Assembly (NCBI GenBank): GCA_021464415.1 | Contig: CM038467.1 | Location: 47,925,715 to 47,989,714 of the forward strand | DNA from: Lonicera japonica | Taxonomy: Eukaryota; Streptophyta; Magnoliopsida; Dipsacales; Caprifoliaceae | DNA: 64,000 nt | Reading direction: 5' to 3' | Shown: piece after piece, positions 34,456 to 46,078 of the stretch | Numbering within the stretch: the stretch's first letter is position 1 | How the letters are laid out: each line of letters starts with the position of its first letter | The notes under the pieces: generated by a model | Databases searched by the model: none | Seen by the model: the letters and a program-made list of their open reading frames with translations, nothing else | Told to the model about the DNA's origin: nothing | Translations under genes and position numbers: made by a program

Positions 34456-35954
34456 ATTCCGTCGTTCCTTTTGCTGGAGGATAATTTATATCGGGTGTCC
34501 CTCTATCCTATTGCTAGATGGAAGAGGGTTCGTTCAGAGTCGCCAGTACGTTTTACAAAAAAACGGACAAAATGGTTGTGTAAGAGGAAAGGCTACAAAT
34601 AAGCCTTTCTTTACACATTTGTCCGCGGAACCAGGATTCTATAGGGTTCGGAAACTATATTACGGTTTGGGAAGGTGTTAAGCACTCATTCCGCCCTTTC
34701 GGTCTCTAGTGGTCTTATATGTTCATTTTATGTTGAAAAACTTGGATGCTTTTACTGACAGTCTACTGCTTTTCGAATGAAAACCCTAATTTCTGGGAGA
34801 ATCGGGGAAAGGGATAAAAACCTTTGTGTTTTGAGATTCGATGTTTTTATTATTAGAAGATGTAAATACAAGTGACAAAACCTTTTATTTTTAAAAAAGT
34901 GTTCTATATTATTTCCTCAGATAATGACGGTTTTCTCGTGTTGTGATTACTTTTGTAAAAGTTCGGACTTTGTATCGGGACTAATTTGATAGGGAACTAG
35001 AACTTTTTTAGGAGAGCTTTGTCAGACACGTCGCAGTCTATAGAGAAGACAGGATATGTTAATTTTGATTCCTAGATAAGTCTTATCAAACCGGATTTTG
35101 AAAACAGAATTTTATCCGAATGATAATGTACTTATTCTTCTGATTTTTGAAATGGCTTTATCAGGATCTTTTGTTTTGCAAACAGTAAACTATCTGTAAC
35201 TTGGCAATAAGTTTATTCAAATAAAACGTGGACAAAATAACAGAAATATAACAAGTATACAGATATCTAATGTTTAAATACTAGAAGAGACTTTCTTTAC
35301 CTTCCCGACGAGAATAATAATAAGAAAGAAAATATAATACGGCAGAGAGATCTCCAGCGATAATAATCTTCTCTTTCTTCGAATATTTTCGAGAATTTGA
35401 TTCCAGAGACGGGACACATCGAGTGTCGAGAATAAATTCAATAATTTTTCAGAAATAAGACGATAATCGAGAATGCTTGATGAAAGACTAGAAAATCAGA
35501 TCATAAACCAATAATTCTTCAATCCTAAGCTGCTGTCTCTCCAACCTTGTTGCTGTTGTTGCTGTCCTCAATCCTTGGGAAGTGCTGGCCTATTTATAGT
35601 GCTGGAAAGAGGTATGTCGCGCGACATGTCCCCCAAAAAGGCATATGTCGCGCGACAATGTGTGTATATCGCGCGACATTCTACTTTAATAATGTTTCCC
35701 GATAGACTGATGTGTCAGAAAGTGTCTGGTCTGGTGTGTGGGGGGTGATTGTCGCGCGACATGTCCCCCAAAAGGGCATTTGTCGCGCGACATGTTCCTT
35801 TTGTCGTGCGACAAATCACTTAAAAATAGGTTTGTTTGGCCAACAAACCCTTTCGGGACAGTTTCGGGTGTTCGGGTGGGTCCCGAACTCGAAAAACAGT
35901 ACTTCTCGAAGGTCGTTAGGGTTCTTGCGGAGGTCACGGATCGGGGTGTCTACA
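34456..35954 (-). mobile_element. Ogre LTR (-), 3' end truncated
   Basis: Right end reads GGGGTGTCTACA (TGTAGACACCCC on minus). It aligns with 28540-30051 but lacks about 70 bases at the U5 end, where it joins the minisatellite. TATA box at about 35588-35600 and six palindromes at 35615-35813. It is probably the 3' LTR of a minus-strand element, since repeat-rich internal sequence lies to its right. Confidence 0.7.
35615..35813 (-). promoter_or_regulatory. Array of six TGTCGCGCGACA palindromes
   Basis: Copies start at 35615, 35646, 35667, 35750, 35781 and 35802; four are perfect. Same placement relative to the TATA box as in the other two Ogre LTRs. Confidence 0.75.
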
Positions 35955-36545
35955 GACCCTCTCGACTCAAGTTTCTTGCTTGCAAGGAATTGAGGCAACT
36001 GGAAGAGACCATGATCCATGGCTCCCGCAAGAACTCTAAGGAAGTGTTCATTTGAAAAAAGTGTTCGTGAATGCGTCCGGAGAGGGCTTTATGCTGGGTT
36101 TTGCCTCCGGAGAGGGCTTTTGTTACCTCATTGCCTATTTCAAGGGCCTTTATTTTCTCCACTCGCCTCAGATAGGAGGATTACCATTGCTCCACTGTGC
36201 CTCCCTGGGAGGGCTTTTGATCTTCTCGCCTCAGGTGGGAGGACTACCATTGCTCCACTGTGCCTCTCTGGGAGGGCTTTTGACCTTCTCGCCTCAGGTG
36301 GGAGGACTACCATTGCGCCTCAGATGGGAGGACTACCATTGTTGCACTGTGCCCCTCTGGGAGGGTATTTGACCTTCTCGCCTCAGGTGGGAGGACTACC
36401 ATTGCTACACTGTGCCTCTCTGGGAGGGCTTTTGACCTGAAAAAGAAAGAAAGAAAGAAAATTGCCTCTGGGAGGACTTTTTTGTGAGTATTTTTGCCTC
36501 TGGAGAAGGTTTTGTGTGAATGGATTGCCTCCGGAGAGGGCTTTA
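35955..36545 (-). mobile_element. Ogre internal remnant with 63-bp minisatellite
   Basis: Between 36150 and 36440 a unit of about 63-65 bp ('ctcgcctcaggtgggaggac'...'gggagggcttttgacc') is repeated four to five times. Shorter repeats 'tgcctccggagagggcttt' flank it (36075, 36105, 36525). Next to the LTR the minus strand reads GAGAGGGTC|TGTAGACA, a weak polypurine tract. Open frames across the repeats on the plus strand are low-complexity artefacts. Confidence 0.6.
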
Positions 36546-37317
36546 TAGTTCGGAGTTTATACTCGATTTCATTACTGTAAAAATTAATCGAGTATAACTT
36601 TATTAATTGGTTGACAGTGGGAACACCATAACCATTCAACAAAATAGGCAATTAATAACCTATAATACCTATGTGACTATGGTGATTAAATCATCATAAG
36701 TGCGAAGAATTGCTTAACCATTTCGTTGCTAAAATGGTGTTTAAAGCAACATACACTCTATATGCACCAAGAGCGACCCGAACTTTGTTAATGATATTCG
36801 TACCAACAGTAATCATACAAAAATCAAATGTAAGAATGAAACAAAAATATATTTATTTTACCTCTAAACAAATGTGAAAAGAAACGCATTTTAAAGAAAT
36901 TTATGAGTCATTCTAGTATAATGTATCCCACTACGATAAGGATTGTTGAATTCTATGATGTTACTAATAATGTACTATAGGACACTAACTCATACAGGCT
37001 TTGGCATGCTTCCCTAGTGCACCATGGTCATGATAATCCATGTGTTAAAGTACTTACATGGATATCTTCTCTTCCGAGTGACAAATAAATGGGACGAAAA
37101 TCTAACACATTGCAACGTGTTGATATTAGTAATGCTCAAAAGTAATCATTGACTTCCGAAGTAGTAGAAGAAATATCCCCCTTCCCATTATGCTTCATTG
37201 ACCATGTCAAAAGAATGACACCCGATTTTTCAAAGCCTGCCTTTTAGCAAAAATAGGATCGAGACCCTCATATGCTAAAGATACATAATAAAATATACCA
37301 TTCTTACTGATGGAGGC
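36546..37317 (+). pseudogene. Tnt1-like copia element, piece 1 (pre-integrase region)
   Basis: Translated fragments include YTLYAPRATRT and LWHASLVHHGHDN, matching the copia 'gag-pre-integrase' region (LWHxRLGHPG), followed by the start of the integrase. Several stops and shifts. The left end is joined to Ogre sequence at a 12-bp inverted repeat (36557-36597), so LTR, gag and protease are missing. The reading continues at 44295 across the CRM-like insertion. Confidence 0.65.
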
Positions 37318-38023
37318 AAGGCTATTATGCTAAATGAAGACAATTCAAAGGCCATCTAAGTTCCAACAGGCCCAATTACAAGGTCGTGGGCTAAGAAGTT
37401 AAAGGTAGAACTTAATGGATTTATTCAAGCTATTTAGGCTCAAGAAGAAGGCATAATCAAGCCCATTGGAGGCAAAAAACGTGGAGCACGAAATGAAGGC
37501 TATATTACACTTATTCAAGCCCAATTTGAGTGAGGAGACCATCTCTATACAACCCAAGATTGTGGAGTTAAGCCCACATGTTTTTATTTATTATTTAGTT
37601 ATTATTGTTATTATTTCTTTTAAATTATTTAGGAGACTAGTTCTTTTTTTATTAGGATTTGTTTTGAGAATTCCTTATTGGATTGGTTTCTTGTTGCCTA
37701 AGTTTTCTTCACCCTATTTAAGGGGGTTTCATTGTATTACTTTAATTATCTAAGACATTATTCATAATAATATTGAGTGATTTTAATCCTCTTTGGTTCT
37801 TCACGAACTACTTGAACTTATCGGTTTGTTCGTAGCATTCATGCGACTTATTAATCGATATTCCGCACCCGATTATGGCGTCTTCATTTTCCACCATAAT
37901 ATGCTTGTAGAAACGGTCCAGGTTCTTAATTTGCTACGGTTTTCGAGTGTGTATATGTCGGGGTTCGCACAACCAATTCGTTGTGTTTGCGAGTTTCATG
38001 CGATATCACCGTAGGTCGTATCA
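37318..38023 (+). mobile_element. 5' LTR of the CRM-like element
   Basis: TGATGGAGGC...GTCGTATCA, 706 bp. TATA-like TATTTAAG at about 37713-37720. No palindrome array upstream, unlike the other families in this window. Confidence 0.85.
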
Positions 38024-38025
38024 GT

Positions 38026-38037
38026 TGGCATCAGAGG
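38026..38037 (+). other. Primer-binding site of the CRM-like element
   Basis: TGGCATCAGAGG, two bases after the LTR, close to the initiator tRNA-Met site TGGTATCAGAG with one change. Confidence 0.7.
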
Positions 38038-39054
38038 AGGTTCTACTATCAGGTTTTATCTATCCATTAATTCGTAATTGTTCTCCGTGCTACTGTTCTT
38101 CGTGATTTATGTTTTGTTATTATCGCATATATAGTGTTCATTCATTCTTTGTGTTCTTCATCATTATAAAAAAAATTAATTTGCATTATCCGGAATCTGT
38201 TCTTGCTTAGTTTTTCGAATCTATTCTTGATTGCTAAGTATCGAGTTGCACCCTATTATGAATCTTCCCCGTTAATCTTTGTTGTTTAAAAGTCTAATTC
38301 TGCTAATTCCGTTTGTGAACCCTAACTGCGAGTGTGTCCATTCATAAGTTGTTTGATATCATAACACAATTCATATTGCTTCTGCCTAAGGTAAGAATTT
38401 CGGCACAATTAGCGTTATTTTTGATTAGTTTCAATTACATATAAATCCTAGTTTCGATTAATTGTTTCATTCATCATATAAACCCTAGTTATTGCAAATC
38501 CGTTGGCTGCTTATATAAGTTTCGTTTAGTGCTTAAGCTTCGATTTCTGTTAAGTTTTGAATTGTGTTTATTATTTATGTTGAAATTGTCGAATTCTGGA
38601 AATTTCGACTATACCAGATTAAAGTAAAAGTGGAGAGATCCAGAATCAAAAAAAAATTAGTACAAAAATTTTCGAAATTCACTGTTATTTCTTTTTGGAT
38701 TTGGATTCTATAAGGTCCAAGGATTCCAAAAATCACATTTTTACGAGACTGAATTTTCGCACCTATTTTGCGTCCTTTTGCCGCTTATTGTGACGGTATT
38801 AGTTGGGATTCTTGTTTCTTATTGATTCTTCGCGTGAACTATCCATTCACATTCCGATATTTAATTGAGTAGTTCAATAAGTTCTATAGAGCATTATTTT
38901 GAACAAAAAGAGGCGTAAGCTGTGAGATCATTAAAGGGTAAAAAGCCAATAATTGTGGAGTGATACACGAGTGAACTGAGGGAATCATTCTACGAGTGAA
39001 ACACGTGAGGGAGTGCTTATGAGGTCCTTAATTCAATTTTGCAGGTTATAAATA
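38038..39054 (+). mobile_element. Non-coding leader of the CRM-like element
   Basis: About 1 kb of AT-rich leader between the primer site and the gag start. No conserved coding signal. Confidence 0.6.
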
Positions 39055-42000
39055 ATGTCGAAAAGCCAAGAAATGGCCTCGAAAGAGGAGGAGGGTCAAC
39101 AACCTACTATCCCGAACTTACAAGTGCAAGCTTTGTTAGGGGATATGATGAAAATGTTGAGAACTAAGATGGAGATGGTTCATGGGCGGATAGACCGGAT
39201 AAAGAACACACAAATCGAGCAATCAAATAATGCTCATACTCCTAGGAGAGGGATAATCTAACCTAGAGAAGCGAGGGATGAGGATGAAGAATCCTACGAT
39301 GGTGGATTTGAAGATGACGATGACAAGAACCCGGTGGCTGCCAATAGGAGATATGCCGGGCAGAATAGAGAAATTAGTAAGAACAGGGAAGATAATAATA
39401 TGGGTAGTATCAAGATGAAGATTTCGTCGTTTCAAGGGAAGAATGATCTCGAAGCTTATCTTGAATAGGAGAAGAAAGTTGAGCTAGTGTTTGATTGCCA
39501 CAATTTCTCCGAGATAGAGAAGGTAAAACTTGTTGCCATTGAGTTCTCTGAATATGCAATTGTGTGGTGAGACTAATTAGTAATGAATAGACGAAGAAAT
39601 AGAGAGCGTCTTATTGAGACATGGGAAGAGATAAAGACAGTGATGAGAAAGCGATTTAGACTTAGCCATTACTACTAGGAGTTGTACCAAAAGTTATAAA
39701 GGCTTACGCAGGGCAACCGCAGCGTGGAAGATTATTTAAGGAGATGGAAGTAGCAATGATCCGAGCGAACGTAGACAAAGATCGAGAGGCTACTATGGTA
39801 AGGTTTTTGAATAAGTTGAACCGGGAAATCGTTAATGCGGTGGATTTGTAATGTTATGTTGAGTAGGAAGATATGGTACACGTGGCAATCAAGATTGAGA
39901 ATCAACTCAAGAGAAGGGGTAGCCTACGCCAAAACCAAAGTCCAACCAAACCCTCTTGAAAATCAGATCCACTTTGGAAGAAAGAGGAAAAATCAGCCAT
40001 GTCAAAGCCCAAAACCGAGCCCAAACAAGGGATGACTAGCCTTGGAAACCAAGGTAAACCTGATCCTAATACAGCTCGATATCTTGATATTAAATGTTTC
40101 AAGTGTCAAGGTAGGGGTCATAAGGCGAACCAATGTCGCAATCAAAGAGCTATAGTGATTTGAGACAATGGCGAAATCGAGACCGATGAAGAGTCCAATA
40201 TTGATTCTATGCCGTTATTAAAAGATGTCGATGAAGAAGAAGAGCTTACGGCTGAAGGAGATTTGTTGGTTGCAAGAAAATCTCTTAGTGCGCGAGCTAA
40301 AGAAGATGAGGAAGTACAACGAGAAAATCTCTTCCATATTAGATGCCTAGTGAACAACAAGGTGTGTAATGTGATTATTGACGGCGGAAGTTGTACGAAT
40401 CTTGCAAGTACTATTATGGTGGAGAAGTTAGGGCTGCCTATTATTAAGCATCCCAAGCCATATAAATCACAATGGTTGAATGATAGTGGGGAGATCAAGG
40501 TGAACAAATAAGTATTAGTCGCGTTTCGTATTGGAAAATATGAAGATGAGGTTTTATGCGACGTAATACCAATGCAAGCCGGTCATCTATTGTTAAGACG
40601 ACCATAGCAATTTGATCACCGAGTGAAGCATGATGGATTCACTGATCGACTAATATTTTTTTGAGCTCAATCATAAAATGATTACTCTTGTCCCCATGTT
40701 ACTGAAGCAAGTGTATGAAGATCAATTAAAATTACAAAGATAAAGTGACCAAAAAAAAAGAGTGAGCTAAAGAAAGAGAGATAAAAAAAAAGAAAGAGAG
40801 GAAAAGAAAATGAGTGAAATTGCAAAAAATGAGGGAGATAGAAAGCAAAGGAACTTTTATACGAGAGCGAGTGAAATTAAAAGAGCGTTGTATTCAAGTC
40901 AACCAATGATTGTACTTTTGTACAAGGAGGCATATTTAAATACTAATGAACTTAACTCGTCGTTGCCTAGTTCAATTGTTTCTTTGTTTCAGGATTATGC
41001 GGATGTCTTTCCTGAAGAGATGCCACATGAATTACCGTCGATTAAAGGGATTGAGCATCAAATTAATTTTGTACCTGGTGCTACCATTCTTAGCAGACTA
41101 GCCTATTGAAGCAATCCGGAGGAGACAAATGAGCTACAAAAGCAAGTGTCTGAATTAATGGAGAAAGGGTACGTGAGAGAAAGCATGAGTCCGTGCGCTA
41201 TTCCAGTGCTTTTAGTGCCTAAGAAGAATGTGACATAGAGAATGTGTGTTGATTGTTGACCTATCAATAATATAACGATAAAGTATCAGCATCATATTCC
41301 TCGCTTAGATGATATGTTGGATGAGTTGTATGGAACTTGTATATTTTATAAAATTGATTTAAAAAGTGAGTATCATCAAATTAGAATAAAAGAAGGAGAT
41401 GGATGAAAAACTGCTTTTAAAACCAAACATGGTTTATATGAGTGGTTAGTGATACCCTTTGGGCTAACTAATTCACCAAGCACTTTCATACGTTTACATG
41501 TTTTGTGTGCATTTATAGGAAGGTTTGTTGTTGTCTACTTTGATGATATCTTGATTTATAGCAAAACCTTGGAGGATCATGTTGAGCATTTAAAATCAGT
41601 TTTAGATGTGCTTCGAAAAGAAAAGTTATTCGCTAACATGAAGAAGTGCATTTTTTACATCGATAAGCTTGTATTTCTTGGTTTTGTTGTGAGTGCACAA
41701 GGTATACAGGTTGATGAGGAGAAAGTACGTGCAATACAAGAGTAGCCGAGTCCTACAATTGTGAGGAATGTACGAAGTTTTCATGGACTTGTTAGCTTTT
41801 ATTGGTGATTTGTGAAAGATTTTAGTACCATAGTTGTGCCGCTGACCGAGGTGATAAGGAAGAACGTGGGATTGAAATGGGGGGATGAGCAAAAGAAGGC
41901 GTTCTAATTGTTCAAGGAGAAGTTGACCTATGCACCTGTACTTGCATTACCAAATTTCACAAAATCATTCGAGCTTGAGTGTGAAGTATCGAGTTTAGGA

Positions 42001-43695
42001 ATAGGGGTTGTTCTTATGCAAGAAGGAAAACCAATCGCTCACTTTAGTGAGAAATTGAGTGGGGCAGCCTCGAACTATCCGACGTATGACAAGGAGTTGT
42101 ACGCATTGGTTAGAGCATTGGAAACATGGCAAGACTACCTTTGGCCTAAGGAGTTCGTGATTTACACCGATCATGAGTCCTTGAAGCATTTGAGGAGCCA
42201 ACACAAGCTTAATAAGAGGCATGCGCACTAGATGGAGTTCATTGAGATATTCCCATATGTCATTCGGTACAAGCAAGGTAAAAAAAATATTGTTACTGAT
42301 GCGCTTTTGCGAATGTATGTGTTAATCTCTATTCTTGATGCTAAGTTACTTGGTTTTGAGCATATAAAAGAATCATATCCAATTGATGCTGATTTTTGTG
42401 AGGAGTATAAAGCATGTGAGAAAAACGCAGTGGGTAAGTTCTTTAGGCATGATGGGTTTTTATTTCGTGAGAATAAGTTATGTATGCCTAATTGCTCTAT
42501 GCGTGATTTGTTAGTGAGGGAAGCCCATAGGGGAGGTTTGATGGGCACTTCGGGATTGCTAAAACCTTAGAATTTTGCAAAAATACTTCTTTTGGCCACG
42601 TATGAAAAGAGATGTTGAGAAAATTTGTTGAAGATGTGTCACGTGTGGGCAAGCAAAGTCTCGTGTGCAACCGCATGGCTTATATACACCATTACCTATT
42701 CCTAGTGAACCTTGGATAGATATTTTCATGGATTTTGTTTTGGATTTACCTAGGTCTAAGAATGGTAGAGATTCAATTTTTATGGTCGTGGATAGATTTT
42801 CTAAAATGGCTCATTTTATTCCATGTCACAAAACCAATGATACTTCGCATGTTGCTGATTTGTTCTTCAAGGAAATTGTGAGATTGCATAGCATGCCTAG
42901 GACCATTGTTTCAGATAGAGATACTAAGTTCTTAAGCTACTTTTGGAAAACCTTGTGGTGTAAGTTAGGAATTAAGTTATTATTTCTACTACTTATCACC
43001 CATAGTCTGATGGTCAAACTGAGGTTGTGAATATAACTTTATCTACTTTGTTGAGGGCTATCATTAAAAAGAACATTAGAACATGGGAGGAATGTTTACC
43101 ACATGTTGAGTTTGCTTATAATTGCACTGTTCATTCTGCTACTCAATTTTCACCTTTTGAAATTGTGTATAGATTTAATCCTTTGACTCCATTAGATTTA
43201 TCTATATTGCCTTATTCTCAATATACTAATCTTGATGGAAAGAAAAAGGCTAAGTTTGTTAAGAAGATTCATGAGAAGATAAGGCTCAACATTGAAAGGA
43301 GGACAGAGTAATATGCAAACAAGGAGAATAAAGGTCGTCAAAAGCTGGTTTTTGAACCTGAAGATTGGGTATGGCTGCACATGAGGAAATAACGATTTTC
43401 AGAGCAACGTCATTCTAAGCTACTTCCTAGAAGACATGGACCTTTTCAAGTTCTTGAGCACATCAACGATAATACTTATAAACTTTATCTACCAGGAGAG
43501 TACAACATTAGCGCTACTTTTAACGTTGCTGACTTAAGTCCGTTTGATGCCAATGATGATTTAAGGGCAAATCCTTTTCAAGAGGAGGGGAGTGATGGAG
43601 GCAAGGTTGTTGTGCAAAATGAAGACAATTCAAAGGCCATCCAAGTTCCAACAGGCCCAATTACAAGGTCGCGGGCTAAGAACTTAATAGATTGA
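39055..43695 (+). pseudogene. gag-pol: Decayed gag-pol of the CRM-like element
   Basis: In order: gag start (ATG 39055), zinc knuckle CFKCQGRGHKANQC (40095-40136), protease with IIDGGSCTNLAS (Asp 40380), RT with YFDD (41536-41547), RNase H with DHESLKHL (about 42170-42195), integrase with catalytic Asp at 42731, Asp at 42913 (SDRDTKF) and Glu at 43108 (HVEFAYN), and a GDWVWxHMRK-like C-terminal block (about 43360-43392). Frames shift several times (frame 1, 3, 1, 2, 1). Premature stops include 39466, 39568, 39574, 40161, 40509, 40605, 41236, 41257, 41404, 41743, 41905 and 42229. The last codons lie inside the 3' LTR. Not functional. Confidence 0.9.
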
Positions 43696-44294
43696 TTCAA
43701 GCTATTTGGGTTCAAGAAGAAGGCACAGTCAAGCCCATTGGAAGGAAAAAACGTGGAGCACAAAATGGAGGCTGAATTTCACTTATTCAAGCCAAATTTG
43801 AGTGATGAGACCATGTCTATGCGGCCCAAGAGTGTGGAGTCAAGCCCATATGTTTTTATTTATTATTTAGTTATTATTGTTATTATTTATTTTAAATTAT
43901 TTAAGAGACTAGTTCTTGTTTGATTAGGATTTATTTTGAGGAATCCTTGTTGGATTAGTTTCTTGTTGTCTAAGTTTTCTTCACCCTATTTAAGGGGGAT
44001 TCATTGCATTACTTTAATTATTTAAACATTATTCATAATATTATTGAGTGATTTTAATCCTCTTTGGTTCTTCACGAACTACTTGAACTTATCGGTTTGT
44101 TCGTAGCGTTCATCCGACTTATTAATCGGTATTTCACACCTGATTTTCGCGTCTTCGTTTTTCTCCATAATCTGATTGTAGAAACGGTCCAGATTCTTAA
44201 TTTGCTACGGTTTTCGAGTATATCTGTGTCAATGTTTACACAACCAATTCGTTGTGTTTGCGGGTTTCATGCGATATCAACGTAGGTCATATCA
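43593..44294 (+). mobile_element. 3' LTR of the CRM-like element
   Basis: 702 bp, preceded by the polypurine tract CAAGAGGAGGGGAG (about 43579-43592). Its first 100 bases also encode the C-terminal residues of pol. Confidence 0.85.
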
Positions 44295-46078
44295 TTTACA
44301 AAGAATATAATGATATATTTATGGACTAATCCATCCAGAATGCGGAACCATTTAAACTACTTTATAGATCTTGTGGATAATTCGACATTCTGGTTACACG
44401 TCGAATAATTGTCTATAAGAAAGGTTGCATTTACAAACCTAGCACATATTAAATGCTTAAGGGCTCACCACCCTGATTACTGTATCATGTCTATAAGACT
44501 CGATAAGATAGAGAATTTACATCAAAAGTATCTGATGATTATTGCATAAAATCAAAGTAAAGAATCCCGTTCTCCATGTGCATACGCAAAAAGGTCTCAC
44601 AAAAGCAACCATAAAAAAAATATAGATGGTAGATAGGGCATTGGTTATGCACACCATATTTCTTGTATATGACTGGAGTTTATGCAATATTGCACGCAGC
44701 TTTACTTAATTATTTCAAGGCCCAAATATTAGATAATTATTATATGCGTACTAGTTGATAACTGAATATTAACCTGATATTTTATGCATAGGTGCCGATT
44801 GCTCCCCCACAGCACACTAAATTGGGCTCGCTGAAACAATTAAGTATTAATGTTGGATACTAATCCTCAACGAAAATTCTCCATTTGGAATCATTGTCAG
44901 GCAATCTCTTTACCGTTAAGAATTGCATATTGTCACTTTGATGAGACAGTCTTCCTGTCGTTAGGGGGAGATAGGAAAAGAAATTTCCAAGGGAACGACA
45001 GGAATTGTCGTAGTCCCCACCATATCTCATCTTGATCCCCACACATATCACAATGTATAGTGAAGTGAAAAAGAATGATCGATCTTTAAAATGTAACAGA
45101 TTCAAGGCCTGATGCATTTACTGATATCAAAAAGTGACAAGATCAAACATACCAACTGCAATATGCCTACAAGGTTGGAAGTCCTCAACAAGGGGTACAG
45201 TGTTGCAAAAAGAGATGCTGCAACCATACTTAGTGGAAGTGTGGTTGAGGCCGTGGCTCCCCAAAGGAAGAGAGGGAGGCCACTTAGTTCAACAAATACT
45301 CACACAAAGAAAAGGTGGAGTAAAGCACAAATCTATCAATTAATCATTAATGTAAAAACCCCTTTCAGGAGATTATCTCTGATTATACTTATATCCATGA
45401 ATCAATACTGGGGGACGTCTTGAAGTTATAAATGATTCGAAAGAATAAATAAATCTTAATGGGTTAAGAGGGCATATGAGTTAATGAAAAGATTCTCTAT
45501 ATGCATTAATGATACATTGTTGCTCAAGAAATCAAAAAGCACGATGATGTCGAACCTTGCTCTGTTGTAAAATGTCAACAAATGGAAAAATTGACCTAAA
45601 TGGAAATAAACAATCCAAACAAAATTAGATTCTTTGGCAAAGAGACAGGTATTTGGTTCGGTAGTGCTAACTGTGCCAGGTGTAAAGCATGTAGGACATA
45701 AACAATTATTTTTCATAAAGTGTAAATGAAAAAAAAAAGAAGTTCTGAAGTAAAAGGCTCACCTTGCGGCGCAAGGTTTCTCACATACGCTCTGGAATTG
45801 CCTAAACGTTATAAATATTCTGCTACTTAATTAGCTTGGTAGTTTTTGAAGGACTGAAAATGCTGCTCATGGATGTGGTTACTGTATATCTCTATGGGGA
45901 TCTTGATTTAGAGATATATATGAAAGTGTCTGATGGCCTTATATTACCCAAATCAAGTGGCTCTAAATCATGGAGTGCGTTTGTAATTAGGTTGAAATGC
46001 TCACTTTACGGATTAAAGCAATCCGAATGGATGTGGTATATCCGTCTAAGTGACTACTTGATTGGGAAGGGATATAAG
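44295..46078 (+). pseudogene. Tnt1-like copia element, piece 2 (integrase to RT)
   Basis: Integrase remnants (LVDNSTFWLHVE, RAHHPDYCIMSIRLD, 44340-44510), the integrase/RT connection (ADCHFDETVF-like at about 44926-44955, RGRPLSS at 45270-45290), then RT with DVVTVYLYGDLDLEIYMK (about 45865-45920) and LKCSLYGLKQS (about 45993-46025). Frames are broken many times. The RT is cut at 46078 by the solo LTR and continues at 47660. Confidence 0.75.

Larger units (their letters stand above)
37318..44294 (+). mobile_element. Complete CRM-like Ty3/gypsy element, 6977 bp
   Basis: Two LTRs (37318-38023, 43593-44294), a primer site, decayed gag-pol and a polypurine tract, flanked by CTTAC and TTTAC (4/5 target duplication). 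It is inserted in the copia integrase region. By eye the LTRs differ at 28 positions in the first ~265 aligned bases plus a 12-base gap, so the insertion is old. CRM assignment rests on pol running into the 3' LTR; a Reina-like clade is the alternative. Confidence 0.8.

Noticed and set aside
29671..35813. Regularly repeated palindromes as a CRISPR array
   Set aside because: Spacing is irregular, spacers are short and unlike CRISPR spacers, the setting is plant LTRs, and there are no cas genes.
36018..36440. 140-codon and 106-codon plus-strand open frames with Leu/Gly-rich repeats
   Set aside because: They are translations of the 63-bp minisatellite, open in several frames at once, with no conserved domain.
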